A DNA stretch of 64,000 nt from Microbacterium atlanticum (GCF_015277815.1 NZ_CP063813.1:806001-870000); one strand, 5' to 3'; numbered from the stretch's first letter, positions 51,344 to 62,300 are shown. Notes: generated by a model not told the origin, from the letters alone. Made by a program: numbers and translations.

Positions 51344-52246
51344 ATGTCGATCTTTCTTGACAAGGACTCCAAGGTCATCGTCCAGGGCATCACCGGCGGC
51401 GAAGGCACCAAGCACACCGCGCTGATGCTCAAGGCCGGCACCAACGTCGTCGGCGGCGTGAACGCCCGCAAGGCCGGCACCACGGTGCTCCACCACGACC
51501 GCGACGGCAACGCCGTCGAGCTGCCCGTCTTCGGCTCGGTCGCCGAGGCGATGGAGAAGACCGGCGCCGACGTGTCCATCGCGTTCGTGCCCGCCGCGTT
51601 CACCAAGGCAGCGATGGTCGAGGCCATCGACGCCGAGATCCCGCTGCTCGTGGTCATCACCGAGGGCGTGCCCGTCGGCGACACCGCCGAGGCGTGGGCG
51701 CACGCCACTGCGAAGGGCAACAAGACGCGCATCATCGGTCCGAACTGCCCCGGGATCATCACGCCCGACGAGTCGCTGGTGGGCATCACGCCCGCCAACA
51801 TCACCGGCAAGGGCCCCATCGGCCTCGTCTCGAAGTCGGGCACCCTCACCTACCAGATGATGTTCGAGCTGCGCGACATCGGCTTCTCGACCGCCATCGG
51901 CATCGGCGGCGACCCCATCATCGGCACCACGCACATCGACGCGCTCGAGGCGTTCGAGGCGGACCCCGAGACCAAGGCGATCGTCATGATCGGCGAGATC
52001 GGCGGCGACGCCGAGGAGCGTGCGGCCGACTTCATCAAGGCCCACGTCACCAAGCCGGTCGTCGGGTACGTCGCCGGCTTCACCGCCCCCGAGGGCAAGA
52101 CGATGGGCCACGCCGGGGCCATCGTCTCGGGTTCGGCGGGCACCGCGCAGGCGAAGAAGGAGGCCCTCGAGGCCGCCGGCGTCAAGGTAGGCAAGACGCC
52201 GTCCGAGACCGCCGCGCTGATGCGGGAGATCATCGAGGCGCTCTGA
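51344..52246 (+). CDS. sucD: Succinate-CoA ligase (ADP-forming) alpha subunit
   Basis: A 300-residue CoA-binding subunit. The phosphohistidine is in [20 protein letters not shown]. The CoA-binding part opens [23 protein letters not shown], and the CNCP-like segment [14 protein letters not shown] is present. It forms the alpha-beta enzyme with sucC. The unit ends at a long perfect hairpin 15 bases after the stop. Confidence 0.97.
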   Translation: MSIFLDKDSKVIVQGITGGEGTKHTALMLKAGTNVVGGVNARKAGTTVLHHDRDGNAVELPVFGSVAEAMEKTGADVSIAFVPAAFTKAAMVEAIDAEIPLLVVITEGVPVGDTAEAWAHATAKGNKTRIIGPNCPGIITPDESLVGITPANITGKGPIGLVSKSGTLTYQMMFELRDIGFSTAIGIGGDPIIGTTHIDALEAFEADPETKAIVMIGEIGGDAEERAADFIKAHVTKPVVGYVAGFTAPEGKTMGHAGAIVSGSAGTAQAKKEALEAAGVKVGKTPSETAALMREIIEAL

Positions 52247-52261
52247 GCGCAGAGCGTGACA

Positions 52262-52306
52262 GCGAGGGCGGATGCCGCGACACCGGGTCGCGGCATCCGC
52301 CCTCGC
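52262..52306 (+). terminator. Very strong hairpin after sucD
   Basis: Perfect 20-base arms (52262-52281 and 52287-52306) around loop ACCGG. The stem contains GGATGCCGCG and its complement. Confidence 0.8.
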
Positions 52307-52360
52307 CGTGTCAGCCGGCCGGCGGCGCCGCCCTCTCGTGAGCCGCCTACGCTGGAGGAC

Positions 52361-52798
52361 ATGCCGTTGACCGGAGAGTACAAGCCGTCCACGTCCGACT
52401 GGGCGCGCAAGCAGGCGGAGGTCTTCGAGGCCTCCAAGGGGGAGAAGGCGAACACGCTGCGCGGCGTGCCGATCATCGTGCTGACGACCGTCGGCGCGAA
52501 GACCCGCGCACTGCGCAAGACCGCGCTGATGCGGGTCGAGCACGACGGGCGCTACGCCGTCGTCGCCTCGAAGGGCGGGGCGCCGGACGAGCCGAAGTGG
52601 GCCGACAACATGCGTCGTCATCCCCTCGTCGAGCTGCAGGACGGCGCGGTGAAGCGCGACTACCTCGCGCGCGAGGTGACCGGCGACGAGCGCGCGCAGT
52701 GGTGGGAGCGCGCCACCGCGGTGTGGCCGGACTACGACGCCTACCAGATGCGCACCGACCGGCAGATCGCGGTCTTCGTGCTCGAGCCGCAGGGCTGA
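52361..52798 (+). CDS. Deazaflavin (F420)-dependent nitroreductase family protein
   Basis: A 145-residue small beta-barrel protein of the DDN family. The motif [39 protein letters not shown] is typical, followed by [18 protein letters not shown]. Relatives bind F420 and reduce quinones, nitro drugs or other compounds. The start ATG lies seven bases after TACGCT, with GGAGG in that interval. It is a single gene between sucD and the converging NCS2 permease. Substrate unknown. Confidence 0.88.
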   Translation: MPLTGEYKPSTSDWARKQAEVFEASKGEKANTLRGVPIIVLTTVGAKTRALRKTALMRVEHDGRYAVVASKGGAPDEPKWADNMRRHPLVELQDGAVKRDYLAREVTGDERAQWWERATAVWPDYDAYQMRTDRQIAVFVLEPQG

Positions 52799-52851
52799 TC
52801 CCGGTCCCGGCCGAGCCCGACGTCGAACGCGCTCTCGGAGAGGAACAGCGC

Positions 52852-54336
52852 TCAGCCCAGCAGCGCCTCCAGCGGCCCGCGGGCGAAGTAGAGCACGAAG
52901 CCGGCGGCCACGATCCACAGCAGCGGGCTGATCTCGCGCGCCTTGCCCGACAGCGAGCGCACGACCACCCACGCGACGAAACCCGCGCCGATGCCGTTGG
53001 CGATCGAGTACGTCAGCGGCATGACGGTGATGGCGAGGAAGACCGGCAGCAGGATCGAGAAGTCGGAGAAGTCGATGAAGCGGATCTGCGACATCATCAG
53101 CGCACCGACGATGACCAGCGCCGCCGCGGCGACCTCGGTGGGCACGATCGAGACGAGCGGCGTGAAGAACATCGCCACCAGGAACAGCCCGCCGGTCACG
53201 ACGTTCGCGAATCCGGTCCGGGCGCCCTCCCCGATCCCGGCGCCGGACTCGATGAACACCGTGTTGGACGAGCTGGAGGTCAGGCCGCCCGCGACCGCGC
53301 CGACGCCCTCGACCACGAGCGCCGACTTGATGCGAGGGAAGTCGCCCTTCTCGTCCGCGAGGCCCGCCTCCTTCGACAGGCCCGTCATCGTGCCCATCGC
53401 GTCGAAGAAGTTCGTGAAGACCAGGGTGAAGACCAGCATGAGGGCAGCCAGCACGCCGATCCGCTCGAACGAGCCGAACGAGATCTGACCCACGAGCGAG
53501 AGGTCCGGGATGCTCACGAGCGACGCCGGCAGCTCGGGCACCGACAGCCCCCAGCCGCCGGGGTTGACCTCGTCGCCGGCGAACTTCGGGCCGATGTTCC
53601 AGACTGCCTCGACGATCACGGCGACGACCGTGCCGGTCACCAGGCCGATGAGGATGCCGCCCTTGACCTTGCGCGCCACCAGGATGCCGGTCAGCAGCAG
53701 TGTGAAGACGAAGATGAGCGTCGGCACCGTGGCGACCGAGCCGTCGACGCCGAGGCCCACCGGGGGAGAGGAAGCGCCGGTGGACGTGACCAGGCCCGCG
53801 TCGACGAAGCCGATGAACGCGATGAACAGGCCGATGCCGACGGTGATGGCGAGCTTGAGCTGCAGCGGCACCGCGTCGAAGATCATCTGCCGCAGCCCGG
53901 TTGCCGCGAGGAGCACGATGAGGAGGCCGTTGATCACGACGAGGCCCATCGCCTCGGGCCAGGTCACCTGGCCGACGACCGAGACGGCGAGGAACGAGTT
54001 GATGCCGAGCCCCGCCGCGAAGGCGAACGGCAGCCGGGTCACGAGACCGAACAGCACCGTCATGACCCCCGCGGTGAGCGCCGTCGCGGCGGCCACCTGA
54101 GTGAATCCGAGGGTACCGCCGTCCACGTCGACGCCGGCGGACAGGATGATCGGGTTGAGGATGACGATGTAGGCCATCGTCACGAAGGTCACCACACCGC
54201 CTCGGACCTCGGTGCCGATGCTCGAACCGCGCCGGGTGATCTCGAAGAACCCGTCCAGGCGGCCCTTCGGCGTGGGCGTCCGGGGACTTTCGACCTCGCC
54301 GGGTGCGTTCGACGTGGTGGACGGACCTGTGCTCAT
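52852..54336 (-). CDS. NCS2-family purine permease (AzgA-like)
   Basis: A 494-residue transporter with about 12-14 membrane helices. AzgA-type features include GGVVTFVTMAYIVILNPIIL, PFAFAAGLGINSFLAV, FTNFFDAMGTMTGLSKEAG, SSSSNTVFIESGAGIGEGARTGFANVVTGGLF, and IRFIDFSDFSILLP. The family imports adenine, guanine or hypoxanthine with protons. I set the start at 54336, where GGAGG stands seven bases upstream; an in-frame ATG at 54354 lies only three bases from a TAGCGT box, so it would be outside the message. The nearby purN and purH genes fit a purine theme. Confidence 0.9.
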   Translation of the reverse strand: MSTGPSTTSNAPGEVESPRTPTPKGRLDGFFEITRRGSSIGTEVRGGVVTFVTMAYIVILNPIILSAGVDVDGGTLGFTQVAAATALTAGVMTVLFGLVTRLPFAFAAGLGINSFLAVSVVGQVTWPEAMGLVVINGLLIVLLAATGLRQMIFDAVPLQLKLAITVGIGLFIAFIGFVDAGLVTSTGASSPPVGLGVDGSVATVPTLIFVFTLLLTGILVARKVKGGILIGLVTGTVVAVIVEAVWNIGPKFAGDEVNPGGWGLSVPELPASLVSIPDLSLVGQISFGSFERIGVLAALMLVFTLVFTNFFDAMGTMTGLSKEAGLADEKGDFPRIKSALVVEGVGAVAGGLTSSSSNTVFIESGAGIGEGARTGFANVVTGGLFLVAMFFTPLVSIVPTEVAAAALVIVGALMMSQIRFIDFSDFSILLPVFLAITVMPLTYSIANGIGAGFVAWVVVRSLSGKAREISPLLWIVAAGFVLYFARGPLEALLG

Positions 54337-54462
54337 GTGGTTGACCTCCGTCATACAACGCTAGTCGCTCCGGCGGCCGCCCCTGACGCGGTCGAGCGGA
54401 TGCCTCCCCTCGCGGCGCGGGCGACCGGCGGCCGGACCCGCACGAAGTAGGGTCGATGGCGC

Positions 54463-55806
54463 ATGAATCGCCTCATCGTCGCCCTCCTCGCGTCCGTCGA
54501 CGCCGCCATCGCGGTCGCCGTCGGCCTTGCCGCGACCCTCGCGCCGCTGACCCTGCTGTGGGTGTTCGGATTCGGCGCGGGTGCCGACTGGGGCGTTCTA
54601 TGGCCGGCCGCGGTGTCGGTGTGGCAGCTGGGCCACCTCGTCCCGCTGCAGATCACGCTGCCGCCCGACTACCTCGCCGAGACGGGAATCGCCGCGGACG
54701 CGGCATCCTTCGTCCTCTCCCTCGCGCCCCTCGCCTTCGCCGCGTTCACCGCCGTCTTCGCAGCGCGGTCGGGTGTGCGCGCTTCGCGCGCCGACGCCTG
54801 GGCCACCGGTGTCGCCACGTCGTCCCTGGTCTTCGCCGGTCTCGCCGCCGGTGCCGCGCTCACGGGCGCGAACGAGCCGGCGTCGGCCGCGACGTGGCAG
54901 GCGATCCTCGTGCCGACGCTCGTGTTCGCCCTCCCGGCGCTCGCGGCGGCGATCGTCACCGAGTGGAGGGAGGCCGGAGCGGGCCCGATCGCGCGGCTCC
55001 GCGACCGGGTCGAGGCCCTTCCGCACGGCTGGGCCGAGACGCCCGCGCTCATCGCTCGCGGGTCGGCGGTCGCCGTCGTGGGGCTGGTCGGTCTGGGAGC
55101 CGCGGTCGCCGCCGTGGCCGTCTTCGCACGGGCGGGCCAGATCGTCGCGCTGTTCCAGGCGGGCGACGCCGACGTGCTGGGGGCGACCGTGCTGACCCTC
55201 GGCCAGCTCGCGTACGTGCCGACCCTCGCGGTGTGGGGCATGAGCTTCGCGGCCGGGCCGGGATTCGCCGTGGCGGAGGGCACGTCGGTCTCACCTGCGG
55301 GCACCCAGGTCGGCGTGGTGCCGGGGCTTCCCGCGCTGGGCGCGGTGCCGGACTCGACGACGTCGTGGCTGCTGCTGCTCGCACTGCTGCCCGTCGCGCT
55401 CGGCGCGCTGGCAGGGTGGATCGCCCGCTCGCGCCTGGTGGCGCACGGCGTGCACGAGGACTCAGACCGGGAGCGGTCGGCCGGCGATCCGCTCGGCGCA
55501 CGGCTCGTCATCACCGCGGGGATCGCGATCGTGTCAGGCGGCGCCGCCGCCCTGTTGGCGCTCGCCGCCTCGGGATCGCTCGGACCGGGCCGCCTGGCCC
55601 ACTTCGGTCCGGACCCCGGGCCGCTCGCGCTCGCGGTCGGGCTGGAGGTGCTCGTCGGCGCGGGCATCCTGCTGCTGTCGCCCCGGCGCGCGGCCGGCTC
55701 CGTCGAGACGGCGCCTCCCGCGCCGGCCGACGTCGTGGAGGCGACGACGGAGCCGATCGTGCTGCCGAGTCTGACCCCGCACGGGCCGGGGCGGCTTCCG
55801 GACTAA
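54463..55806 (+). CDS. PerM-like DUF6350 membrane protein
   Basis: A 447-residue protein with about ten membrane helices and a short charged C-tail. Mycobacterial PerM (a DUF6350 protein) is encoded directly before purN and purH, and the same order is seen here, so orthology is likely. PerM was linked to cell division and acid persistence in mycobacteria. The sequence itself is mostly Ala/Leu/Val-rich and shows no catalytic motif. The start is ATG 54463, nine bases after TAGGGT. The stop is ten bases before purN. Confidence 0.8.
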   Translation: MNRLIVALLASVDAAIAVAVGLAATLAPLTLLWVFGFGAGADWGVLWPAAVSVWQLGHLVPLQITLPPDYLAETGIAADAASFVLSLAPLAFAAFTAVFAARSGVRASRADAWATGVATSSLVFAGLAAGAALTGANEPASAATWQAILVPTLVFALPALAAAIVTEWREAGAGPIARLRDRVEALPHGWAETPALIARGSAVAVVGLVGLGAAVAAVAVFARAGQIVALFQAGDADVLGATVLTLGQLAYVPTLAVWGMSFAAGPGFAVAEGTSVSPAGTQVGVVPGLPALGAVPDSTTSWLLLLALLPVALGALAGWIARSRLVAHGVHEDSDRERSAGDPLGARLVITAGIAIVSGGAAALLALAASGSLGPGRLAHFGPDPGPLALAVGLEVLVGAGILLLSPRRAAGSVETAPPAPADVVEATTEPIVLPSLTPHGPGRLPD

Positions 55807-55818
55807 ACTGGGCCGGTG
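55804..55818 (+). promoter_or_regulatory. Leaderless promoter of purN
   Basis: TAAACT (55804-55809), six bases, then GTG at 55816. The box overlaps the TAA stop of the PerM-like gene. Confidence 0.55.
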
Positions 55819-56418
55819 CTCACGGTCGCCGTCCTCATCTCGGGCACAGGGTCGAATCTGCGCGCACTGCTCGACGCGGCGGCCGAACCCGAGTTCCCCG
55901 CCCGCATCGTCGTCGTCGGCGGTGATCGCGAGGCCGACGGCTTCGCCCACGCGGAGGAGTACGGCATCCCGACCTTCATGGTGCCGTTCGCGCAGTTCGC
56001 CACGCGGGAGGAATGGGGGGCCGAACTCGGCACGCAGCTCGCGGTGTGGCAGCCGGACCTGGTGGTGCTGAGCGGCCTGATGCGGCTGCTGCCGTCGGAT
56101 CTCGTCGATGCGTGGTCGCCGCGCATCATCAACACCCATCCGGCCTACCTTCCGGAGTTCCCCGGTGCGCACGGCGTGCGCGACGCACTGGCCGCCGGCG
56201 TCGCCCAGACCGGGGCCAGTGTGATCATCGTCGACAGCGGAGTGGACTCCGGCCCTATCCTCGCCCAGGAGCGCGTGCCGGTGCTGCCGGGCGACGACGA
56301 GCACGCCCTGCACGAGCGCATCAAGCCCGTCGAGCGGCGCCTGCTCATCGACGTGGTGCGCCGCGTCGCGACCGGCGATCTCGACCTCGCGGCGGAGTCC
56401 GCGCGCGCCCAGCTCTGA
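55816..56418 (+). CDS. purN: Phosphoribosylglycinamide formyltransferase
   Basis: A 200-residue enzyme that adds a formyl group from 10-formyl-THF to glycinamide ribonucleotide, step 3 of purine synthesis. [20 protein letters not shown] is the phosphate loop; [21 protein letters not shown] holds the catalytic histidine, and [18 protein letters not shown] is the metal- and substrate-loop. The start is GTG 55816. purH follows after 25 bases. Confidence 0.96.
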   Translation: MLTVAVLISGTGSNLRALLDAAAEPEFPARIVVVGGDREADGFAHAEEYGIPTFMVPFAQFATREEWGAELGTQLAVWQPDLVVLSGLMRLLPSDLVDAWSPRIINTHPAYLPEFPGAHGVRDALAAGVAQTGASVIIVDSGVDSGPILAQERVPVLPGDDEHALHERIKPVERRLLIDVVRRVATGDLDLAAESARAQL

Positions 56419-56443
56419 CCCATCCCCACAGAGGAGAACCCGC

Positions 56444-58048
56444 ATGGCCGGACCGAGCCACGACCCCGCCCTCTACCGCTCGCGCGACCTCGTCCCGGTG
56501 CGCCGGGCGCTGGTGTCGGTGAGCGACAAGACCGACCTGCTGGCGCTCGGTGCCGCGCTCGCCGAGGCGGGCGTGGAGATCGTGTCGACCGGCGGCTCGG
56601 CCACGCTCCTGCGCGACGCGGGCTACGACGTGACCGACGTCTCGAGCGTCACCGGGTTCCCGGAGTCGCTCGACGGCCGCGTCAAGACGCTGCACCCCGG
56701 CGTGCACGCGGGACTCCTCGCCGATCTGCGCCTCGAGGACCACGAGCGTCAGCTCGCCGCCCTGGACATCGCGCCGTTCGAGCTCGTCGTGGTGAACCTG
56801 TACCCCTTCGTCGAGACGGTGCGCTCCGGGGCACAGGGCGACGACGTGGTCGAGCAGATCGACATCGGCGGTCCCGCCATGGTGCGCGCGTCGGCGAAGA
56901 ACTACGCCAACGTCGCGATCGTCGTCTCGCCGTCGTCCTACCCCGCCGTGATGGAGGCGGTCCGCGCCGGGGGCACCACCCTGGTGCAGCGGCGCGAGCT
57001 CGCGGCGCGCGCCTTCGCGCACACCGCGGAGTACGACCGCGCCGTGGCGACCTGGTTCTCGGAGGGCACGCTGCTCGAAGAGGACCTGCCCGCCCACCTC
57101 ACGATCAAGGCCGAGCGCCTGGCGACGCTGCGCTACGGCGAGAACGCGCACCAGCGCGCGGCGATCTACACCCGCAACGGCGGCCATGGCATCGCCCAGG
57201 CCACGCAGCTGCAGGGCAAGGAGATGTCGTACAACAACTATGTGGACGCCGATGCCGCCCTCCGCGCCGCGTTCGACATGGTCAAGCCGGCCGTCGCGAT
57301 CATCAAGCACGCGAATCCGTGCGGGATCGCCGTGGCCGCGCCGAAGTCACCCGACCCCATCGCCAGCGCACACCTGCGCGCCCACGAGTGCGACCCGGTG
57401 TCGGCCTTCGGCGGTGTCATCGCCGCGAACCGCACGGTCACGCTGAAGATGGCCGAGAACCTCCGCGACATCTTCACCGAGGTCATCGTCGCCCCCGACT
57501 TCGAGCCCGAGGCGCTGGAGGTCTTCCGCCTCAAGAAGAACCTGCGGGTGCTGCAGCTTCCCGCCGACTGGCGGCAGGAGCGGATGGACGTCCGCCTCGT
57601 CTCGGGCGGCCTGCTCCTGCAGGATGCCGACCGGTTCCCCGATGACATCGAGTCGGTCGCGAAGGACTGGCAGCTGGTGTCGGGGGAGCGCCCGTCCGAC
57701 GACGAGATGACCAACCTCATCTTCGCCTGGAAGTCGTGCCGCGCGGTCAAGTCCAACGCCATCGTGCTGGCCAAGAGCTCGGCCACCGTCGGCATCGGCA
57801 TGGGCCAGGTCAACCGCGTCGACTCGTGCCGGCTCGCGGTGGAGCGCGCGGGAGATCGCGCGGCCGGGTCGGTCGCGGCATCCGACGCGTTCTTTCCCTT
57901 CGCCGACGGGCCGCAGGTGCTGCTGGACGCCGGCATCTCGGCGATCATCCAGCCCGGCGGCTCGGTGCGCGACGACGAGGTGATCGCCGCGGCGCAGGCG
58001 GCGGGCGTCACGATGTTCTTCACGGGCGAGCGCCACTTCTTCCACTGA
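56444..58048 (+). CDS. purH: AICAR transformylase / IMP cyclohydrolase
   Basis: A 534-residue bifunctional enzyme for the last two steps of IMP synthesis. The N-terminal MGS-like cyclohydrolase domain (about 20-165) has [20 protein letters not shown] and [17 protein letters not shown]; the transformylase domain (about 170-534) has [27 protein letters not shown], and the C-terminal [31 protein letters not shown] precedes the ATG. It forms an operon with purN. A new unit begins downstream with its own promoter. Confidence 0.97.
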   Translation: MAGPSHDPALYRSRDLVPVRRALVSVSDKTDLLALGAALAEAGVEIVSTGGSATLLRDAGYDVTDVSSVTGFPESLDGRVKTLHPGVHAGLLADLRLEDHERQLAALDIAPFELVVVNLYPFVETVRSGAQGDDVVEQIDIGGPAMVRASAKNYANVAIVVSPSSYPAVMEAVRAGGTTLVQRRELAARAFAHTAEYDRAVATWFSEGTLLEEDLPAHLTIKAERLATLRYGENAHQRAAIYTRNGGHGIAQATQLQGKEMSYNNYVDADAALRAAFDMVKPAVAIIKHANPCGIAVAAPKSPDPIASAHLRAHECDPVSAFGGVIAANRTVTLKMAENLRDIFTEVIVAPDFEPEALEVFRLKKNLRVLQLPADWRQERMDVRLVSGGLLLQDADRFPDDIESVAKDWQLVSGERPSDDEMTNLIFAWKSCRAVKSNAIVLAKSSATVGIGMGQVNRVDSCRLAVERAGDRAAGSVAASDAFFPFADGPQVLLDAGISAIIQPGGSVRDDEVIAAAQAAGVTMFFTGERHFFH

Positions 58049-58118
58049 CGCCCGCCCCCGGTGACGGCGCTTGCGCGCGCCCGGGTTAGGGTCGATGGAG
58101 TTTGGCCAGGAGGACCGC

Positions 58119-59315
58119 GTGATCTGGGAGATCGACGAGTCGACCCGCGGCATCGAGGGTCTCGACGAGGATGGGCGACCGCGGCCGGCGTACGCCGCGT
58201 CGCTGGGCCTGGTGCGCGCGCCGTTCGGGCGCCGGGCGCTCGCGGCGGCCGTCGAGGCCGCGGTCTACGTGCTGCTGCTGCTGCCGCTGCTGCTGGGCGC
58301 CCTGCCGGCGCTCATCGGGGCGGGCGCGGACGCCGATCCGGCCGAGGCGCTGCGGGACCGATGGGTGCTCATCGTCGTCTGCAGCGCCGTGTCGACGGTG
58401 CTCGTCAGCGTCTACCTCATCGTGCAGCTCGTGCTGCACGGCCGTCGGGGTGTCACGCTCGGCAAGGCGCTGACGGGCCTGCGCTCGGTGAACGTGCGTA
58501 CGCTCGAGCGTCCCGGCTTCTGGCGGGGAGCCGTCGTGCGCGGACTCGTGCTGGGGGCGAGCTTCGCCGTGCCGCTGCTCGGACCCGTCCTCGTCGTCGC
58601 GCTGTCGCCGTTCTTCGATCCCGACCGCCGGGGCCGGGGATGGGCAGACCTCGCCGGCGCGACGTGGTTCGTCGACATCCGGCACGGACTGAACCCCTAC
58701 GACGCCAAGCGCATGCGCATCGCGCGCAAGACGGTGGCCACCGACCTCGAGGACGTCCGCCGCGAGCTCCCGTCGCTCGCCACGGCTGCCGGCGACGCCG
58801 CGACGGCCGCCTACGTCCCGGCTGCGCGCAGCAGCGGCGGCGTGCTCGGGGCGGTGCGCGGCGACGGGCCCGACGCCGGGTCGCCGACGGCCTCGGCGTC
58901 ACCGCCTGCGCCAGCCCCGGCGGCCTCGGGATGGGTGCCACCGCGGCTGCTGCCGGAGACGCCCGACGTTCCGGCCGCGCAAGCGCCGCCGGCCCTGCGC
59001 TTCGTGCTCGACACCGGCCGCATCATCGACGTCGGCACCGGCATCCTGATCGGCCGCGATCCGGCGCCGGTCACCGGCGACGACGGCGTCACCCCGGTCC
59101 CGATCGACGATCCCACCATGTCGGTCTCCAAGACCCATCTCGCGGTGCTGCCGCACGGCGGCGACACCGTCGTGGTCGACCGCGGGTCGACCAACGGCAG
59201 TGTGGTGGTGCGCGGCGGGGCGGAGCATCCGCTCACTCCGGGCGCGCCGGCTGCGCTCCGGCCCGGCGATACGATCCGGTTCGGCGACCGACACGCAATG
59301 ATCCGCATCGGCTGA
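58119..59315 (+). CDS. RDD-family membrane protein with C-terminal FHA domain
   Basis: A 398-residue protein. The RDD domain (about 20-210) has three membrane helices (VLLLLPLLLGALPALI, WVLIVVCSAVSTVLVSVYLIVQ, GLVLGASFAVPLLGPVLVVA). A flexible Pro/Ala segment follows (about 245-300), and the FHA domain (about 305-398) carries LIGRD, SVSKTHLAV and DRGSTNGSVVV, the phosphothreonine-binding residues. I chose GTG 58119 because AGGAGG stands five bases before it and TAGGGT at 58087 would start the message near 58099. The ATG at 58095 would then lie outside the message. It is next to a type VII secretion ATPase and probably part of that system. Confidence 0.85.
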   Translation: MIWEIDESTRGIEGLDEDGRPRPAYAASLGLVRAPFGRRALAAAVEAAVYVLLLLPLLLGALPALIGAGADADPAEALRDRWVLIVVCSAVSTVLVSVYLIVQLVLHGRRGVTLGKALTGLRSVNVRTLERPGFWRGAVVRGLVLGASFAVPLLGPVLVVALSPFFDPDRRGRGWADLAGATWFVDIRHGLNPYDAKRMRIARKTVATDLEDVRRELPSLATAAGDAATAAYVPAARSSGGVLGAVRGDGPDAGSPTASASPPAPAPAASGWVPPRLLPETPDVPAAQAPPALRFVLDTGRIIDVGTGILIGRDPAPVTGDDGVTPVPIDDPTMSVSKTHLAVLPHGGDTVVVDRGSTNGSVVVRGGAEHPLTPGAPAALRPGDTIRFGDRHAMIRIG

Positions 59316-59340
59316 GACCGGTGCTCGACCAGGACGGCGA

Positions 59341-62300
59341 ATGAGACTCAAACTGACGCTTCAGCGTCGCGACGGCCATCACACCGACATCGTGGTCACC
59401 TCCGACACCACGGCGACCGTGCAGGACGTGGCGCGCCGCATCGCCGAGACCGATCCCGCGCGCAGCTTCGTGTCGTCGCCGCGCGATGTCCTCACGCTCG
59501 AGGTGGCTTCGCCGACGTCGTCGGCGTTCCAGCTGCTCGAGCCCGACATGCTGATCAGCGACGCGCCGGTGGGCTCGGGCTTCGTCGCATCGATCGCGAA
59601 CCTCGGGGCCGACTACGTCTCGAGCCGCCGGGCGGGCGCGCCGCCGGCGGCGATCCTGACGGTCGTGGCCGGCCCGTTCGCGGGACGGGAGTTCCCGCTG
59701 CCGCGGGGGCACTTCACGATCGGCCGTGCGGCCGCGGCCGACGTCGTGCTCGACGACCCGCTGGTGTCCAAGCGGCACGCCCGCATCGAGGTCGGAGCCT
59801 CCGTGGAGCTGGTGGACCTCAACTCCGCCAACGGCATCGTGGTCGACGGCGGCCTGGTGCAGCGCCTCCGCGTCATCCCGGGTCAGCGGTTCGCGCTCGG
59901 CGACACCGAGCTCGTCGTGCGCATGGTGCAGGACTTCGCGCCGGTGGAACAGGACCCCGTGCTCGAGCGGGGCGGATCGCTGCTGTTCAACCGCAGCCCG
60001 AGGGTCGAGCCGCGCTACGTGGGAGAGGAGCTGCCGGAGCCGCGCCTGCCCAAGGACCCGGTGAGCCGCCTGTTCCCGTGGCCGATGCTCGTCGCGCCGG
60101 TCATCCTGGGCGCGTCGATCTTCGCGATGACCGGGAATCCGCGCTCGCTGCTGGTCGTGCTGCTGTCGCCCCTCATGCTGCTCGGCAACTTCATCTCGCA
60201 GCGCACGCAGGTGGGTCAGCGGGTGCGCAAGGAGGCCGAGATCTTCGAGCGCACCTTCGAGGAGCTCGAGGAGAAGCTGTACCGGGAGCGTCCGCGGGAG
60301 CGCGAGGTGCGCAACGCCGAGGTGCCGCCGGTCGCCGTCGTGTTCGACGAGGCGATGCGGCTGGGGCCCATGCTGTGGACGCGGCGCCCCGAGCACTGGA
60401 ACTTCCTGTCGGTCAGGCTGGGGACGTCCGAGGCGCCCTCGCGCACGACGATCAAGCGGGCTGAGAACCCCGACGCGCTGCAGGAGTACGTCGACCGGGT
60501 CGACCGCCTCCGTGAGCGATATCGCATCATCGACGGCGTGCCTGTGCTGGAGTCGCTGCAGAGCGTCGGCGTGATCGGCGTCGCAGGACCTCCGCGGGAG
60601 GCGGCCGACGCGCTGCGCGGCCTGTGCGTGCAGCTGTTCGGGCTGCACTCGCCGAACGAACTCGTCGCCGTGGCGATCACCGAGCCGCAGTGGGCGACGC
60701 AGCTGGAGTGGCTGAAGTGGCTGCCGCACACCACGAGCGAGCGCAGCCCGTTCCGCGACATGCCGCTGTCGGACTCGGCGTCCACGGGTGCCGCCCTCCT
60801 GTCGGCGCTGGAGGAGCTGGTGATGCGCCGGTCGAAGGCGGCGTCATCGCCGCGACTGCCGCTCGACGACGACTGGGACCCGATGCGCTACGGCACGGAC
60901 GTCCGCCGCGCCGCGGAGGACGCGACGTTCCCGGGGCAGACGGCGGTCGTCGTGATCGTGACGGCGGATGCCCCGGTGGATCGTGCCCGCCTGACCCAGG
61001 TGCTCGAGCGCGGCGCCGACGTGGGCGTCTACGGACTGTTCGTGGCGCCGGTCGTCGAGGCGCTGCCGGCGGTCTGCCGGAGCTTCGTCGACGTCTCGGG
61101 CGGGCTGGAGGCGGCACGGGCGGGGACGGTCCGCAGCGGCGTGGAGTACCCGGCCACGGCGGTGGAGGGCGTGTCGAACGAGCTCATGAGCGTGCTGGCC
61201 AGGCGCCTGGCTCCGGTCGCCGACTCCAGCACGGTCATCGAGGACTCCTCGGACATCCCCAACTCTGTCATGTTCCTCTCGGTCGTCGGCCCGGAGATCG
61301 CGTCGGATCCGTCGTTCGCCGTCGAGCGCTGGCGCGAGAACAACACGATCGTCGACCGCTCGGGCGCGACGCTGCCGCGCCTGAAGAAGGCCGGCAGCCT
61401 GCGGGCGATCGTGGGGCAGGGGGCGACCGACGCGATGACCCTCGACCTGCGCGCGCAGGGACCGCACGCCCTCGTCGGCGGCACCACCGGCGCCGGCAAG
61501 TCGGAGTTCCTCCAGGCGTGGGTGCTCGGCATGGCCGCCGCCCACAGCCCCGACCGCGTGACGTTCCTCTTCGTCGACTACAAGGGCGGGTCGGCCTTCG
61601 CCGACTGCGTCGAGCTGCCGCACTGCGTCGGCCTGGTGACCGACCTGAGCCCGCACCTCGTGCGGCGCGCCCTGACGAGCCTCCGCGCCGAGCTGCACCA
61701 TCGCGAGCACCTCTTCAACCGCAAGAAGGCCAAGGACCTGCTCGAGCTCGAGAAGCGCCGCGACCCCGACGCGCCCCCGGCGCTGGTCATCGTGATCGAC
61801 GAGTTCGCGGCGCTCGCCGGCGAGGTGCCCGAGTTCGTGGACGGCGTCGTCGACATCGCCCAGCGCGGCCGCTCCCTCGGCATCCACCTCATCATGGCCA
61901 CGCAGCGGCCGGCCGGTGTCATCAAGGACAACCTGCGTGCCAACACCAACCTCCGCGTCGCGCTGCGCATGGCCGACGAGTCGGACTCGAAGGACGTCGT
62001 CGACGACCCGGTCGCCGCCCGCTTCGACCCCGGGATCCCCGGTCGCGGCATCGCCAAGACGGGGCCCGGGCGTCTGGTGCCGTTCCAGTCCGCCTACGCG
62101 GGCGGCTGGAGCACCGATGAAGCGCCGGCAGCCGACGTGAGCGTCGCCGAGCTGCGGTTCGGGTCGGTGCAGAGGTGGGAGCTCGACGACCAGGGCGAGG
62201 CGACCGACGACACCGCCGACCCGGGGCCCAACGACCAGAAGCGCATCGTCGCGACGCTCGTGGCGGCCGCGGCGCAGGCGCGCATCCCGGCGCCCCGGCG

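Noticed and set aside
54337..54354. Start of the NCS2 permease at 54354 instead of 54336
   Set aside because: The TAGCGT box ends three bases before that ATG, so the message would begin after it, and the good GGAGG site belongs to the ATG at 54336.
55807..56443. A purine riboswitch before purN/purH or the NCS2 permease
   Set aside because: Leaders are too short (purN appears leaderless, the purN-purH gap is 25 bases) and no conserved aptamer sequence is seen.
58095..58118. Start of the RDD-FHA gene at ATG 58095
   Set aside because: It lies only two bases after the -10 box, upstream of the likely transcript start; GTG 58119 has a strong AGGAGG.
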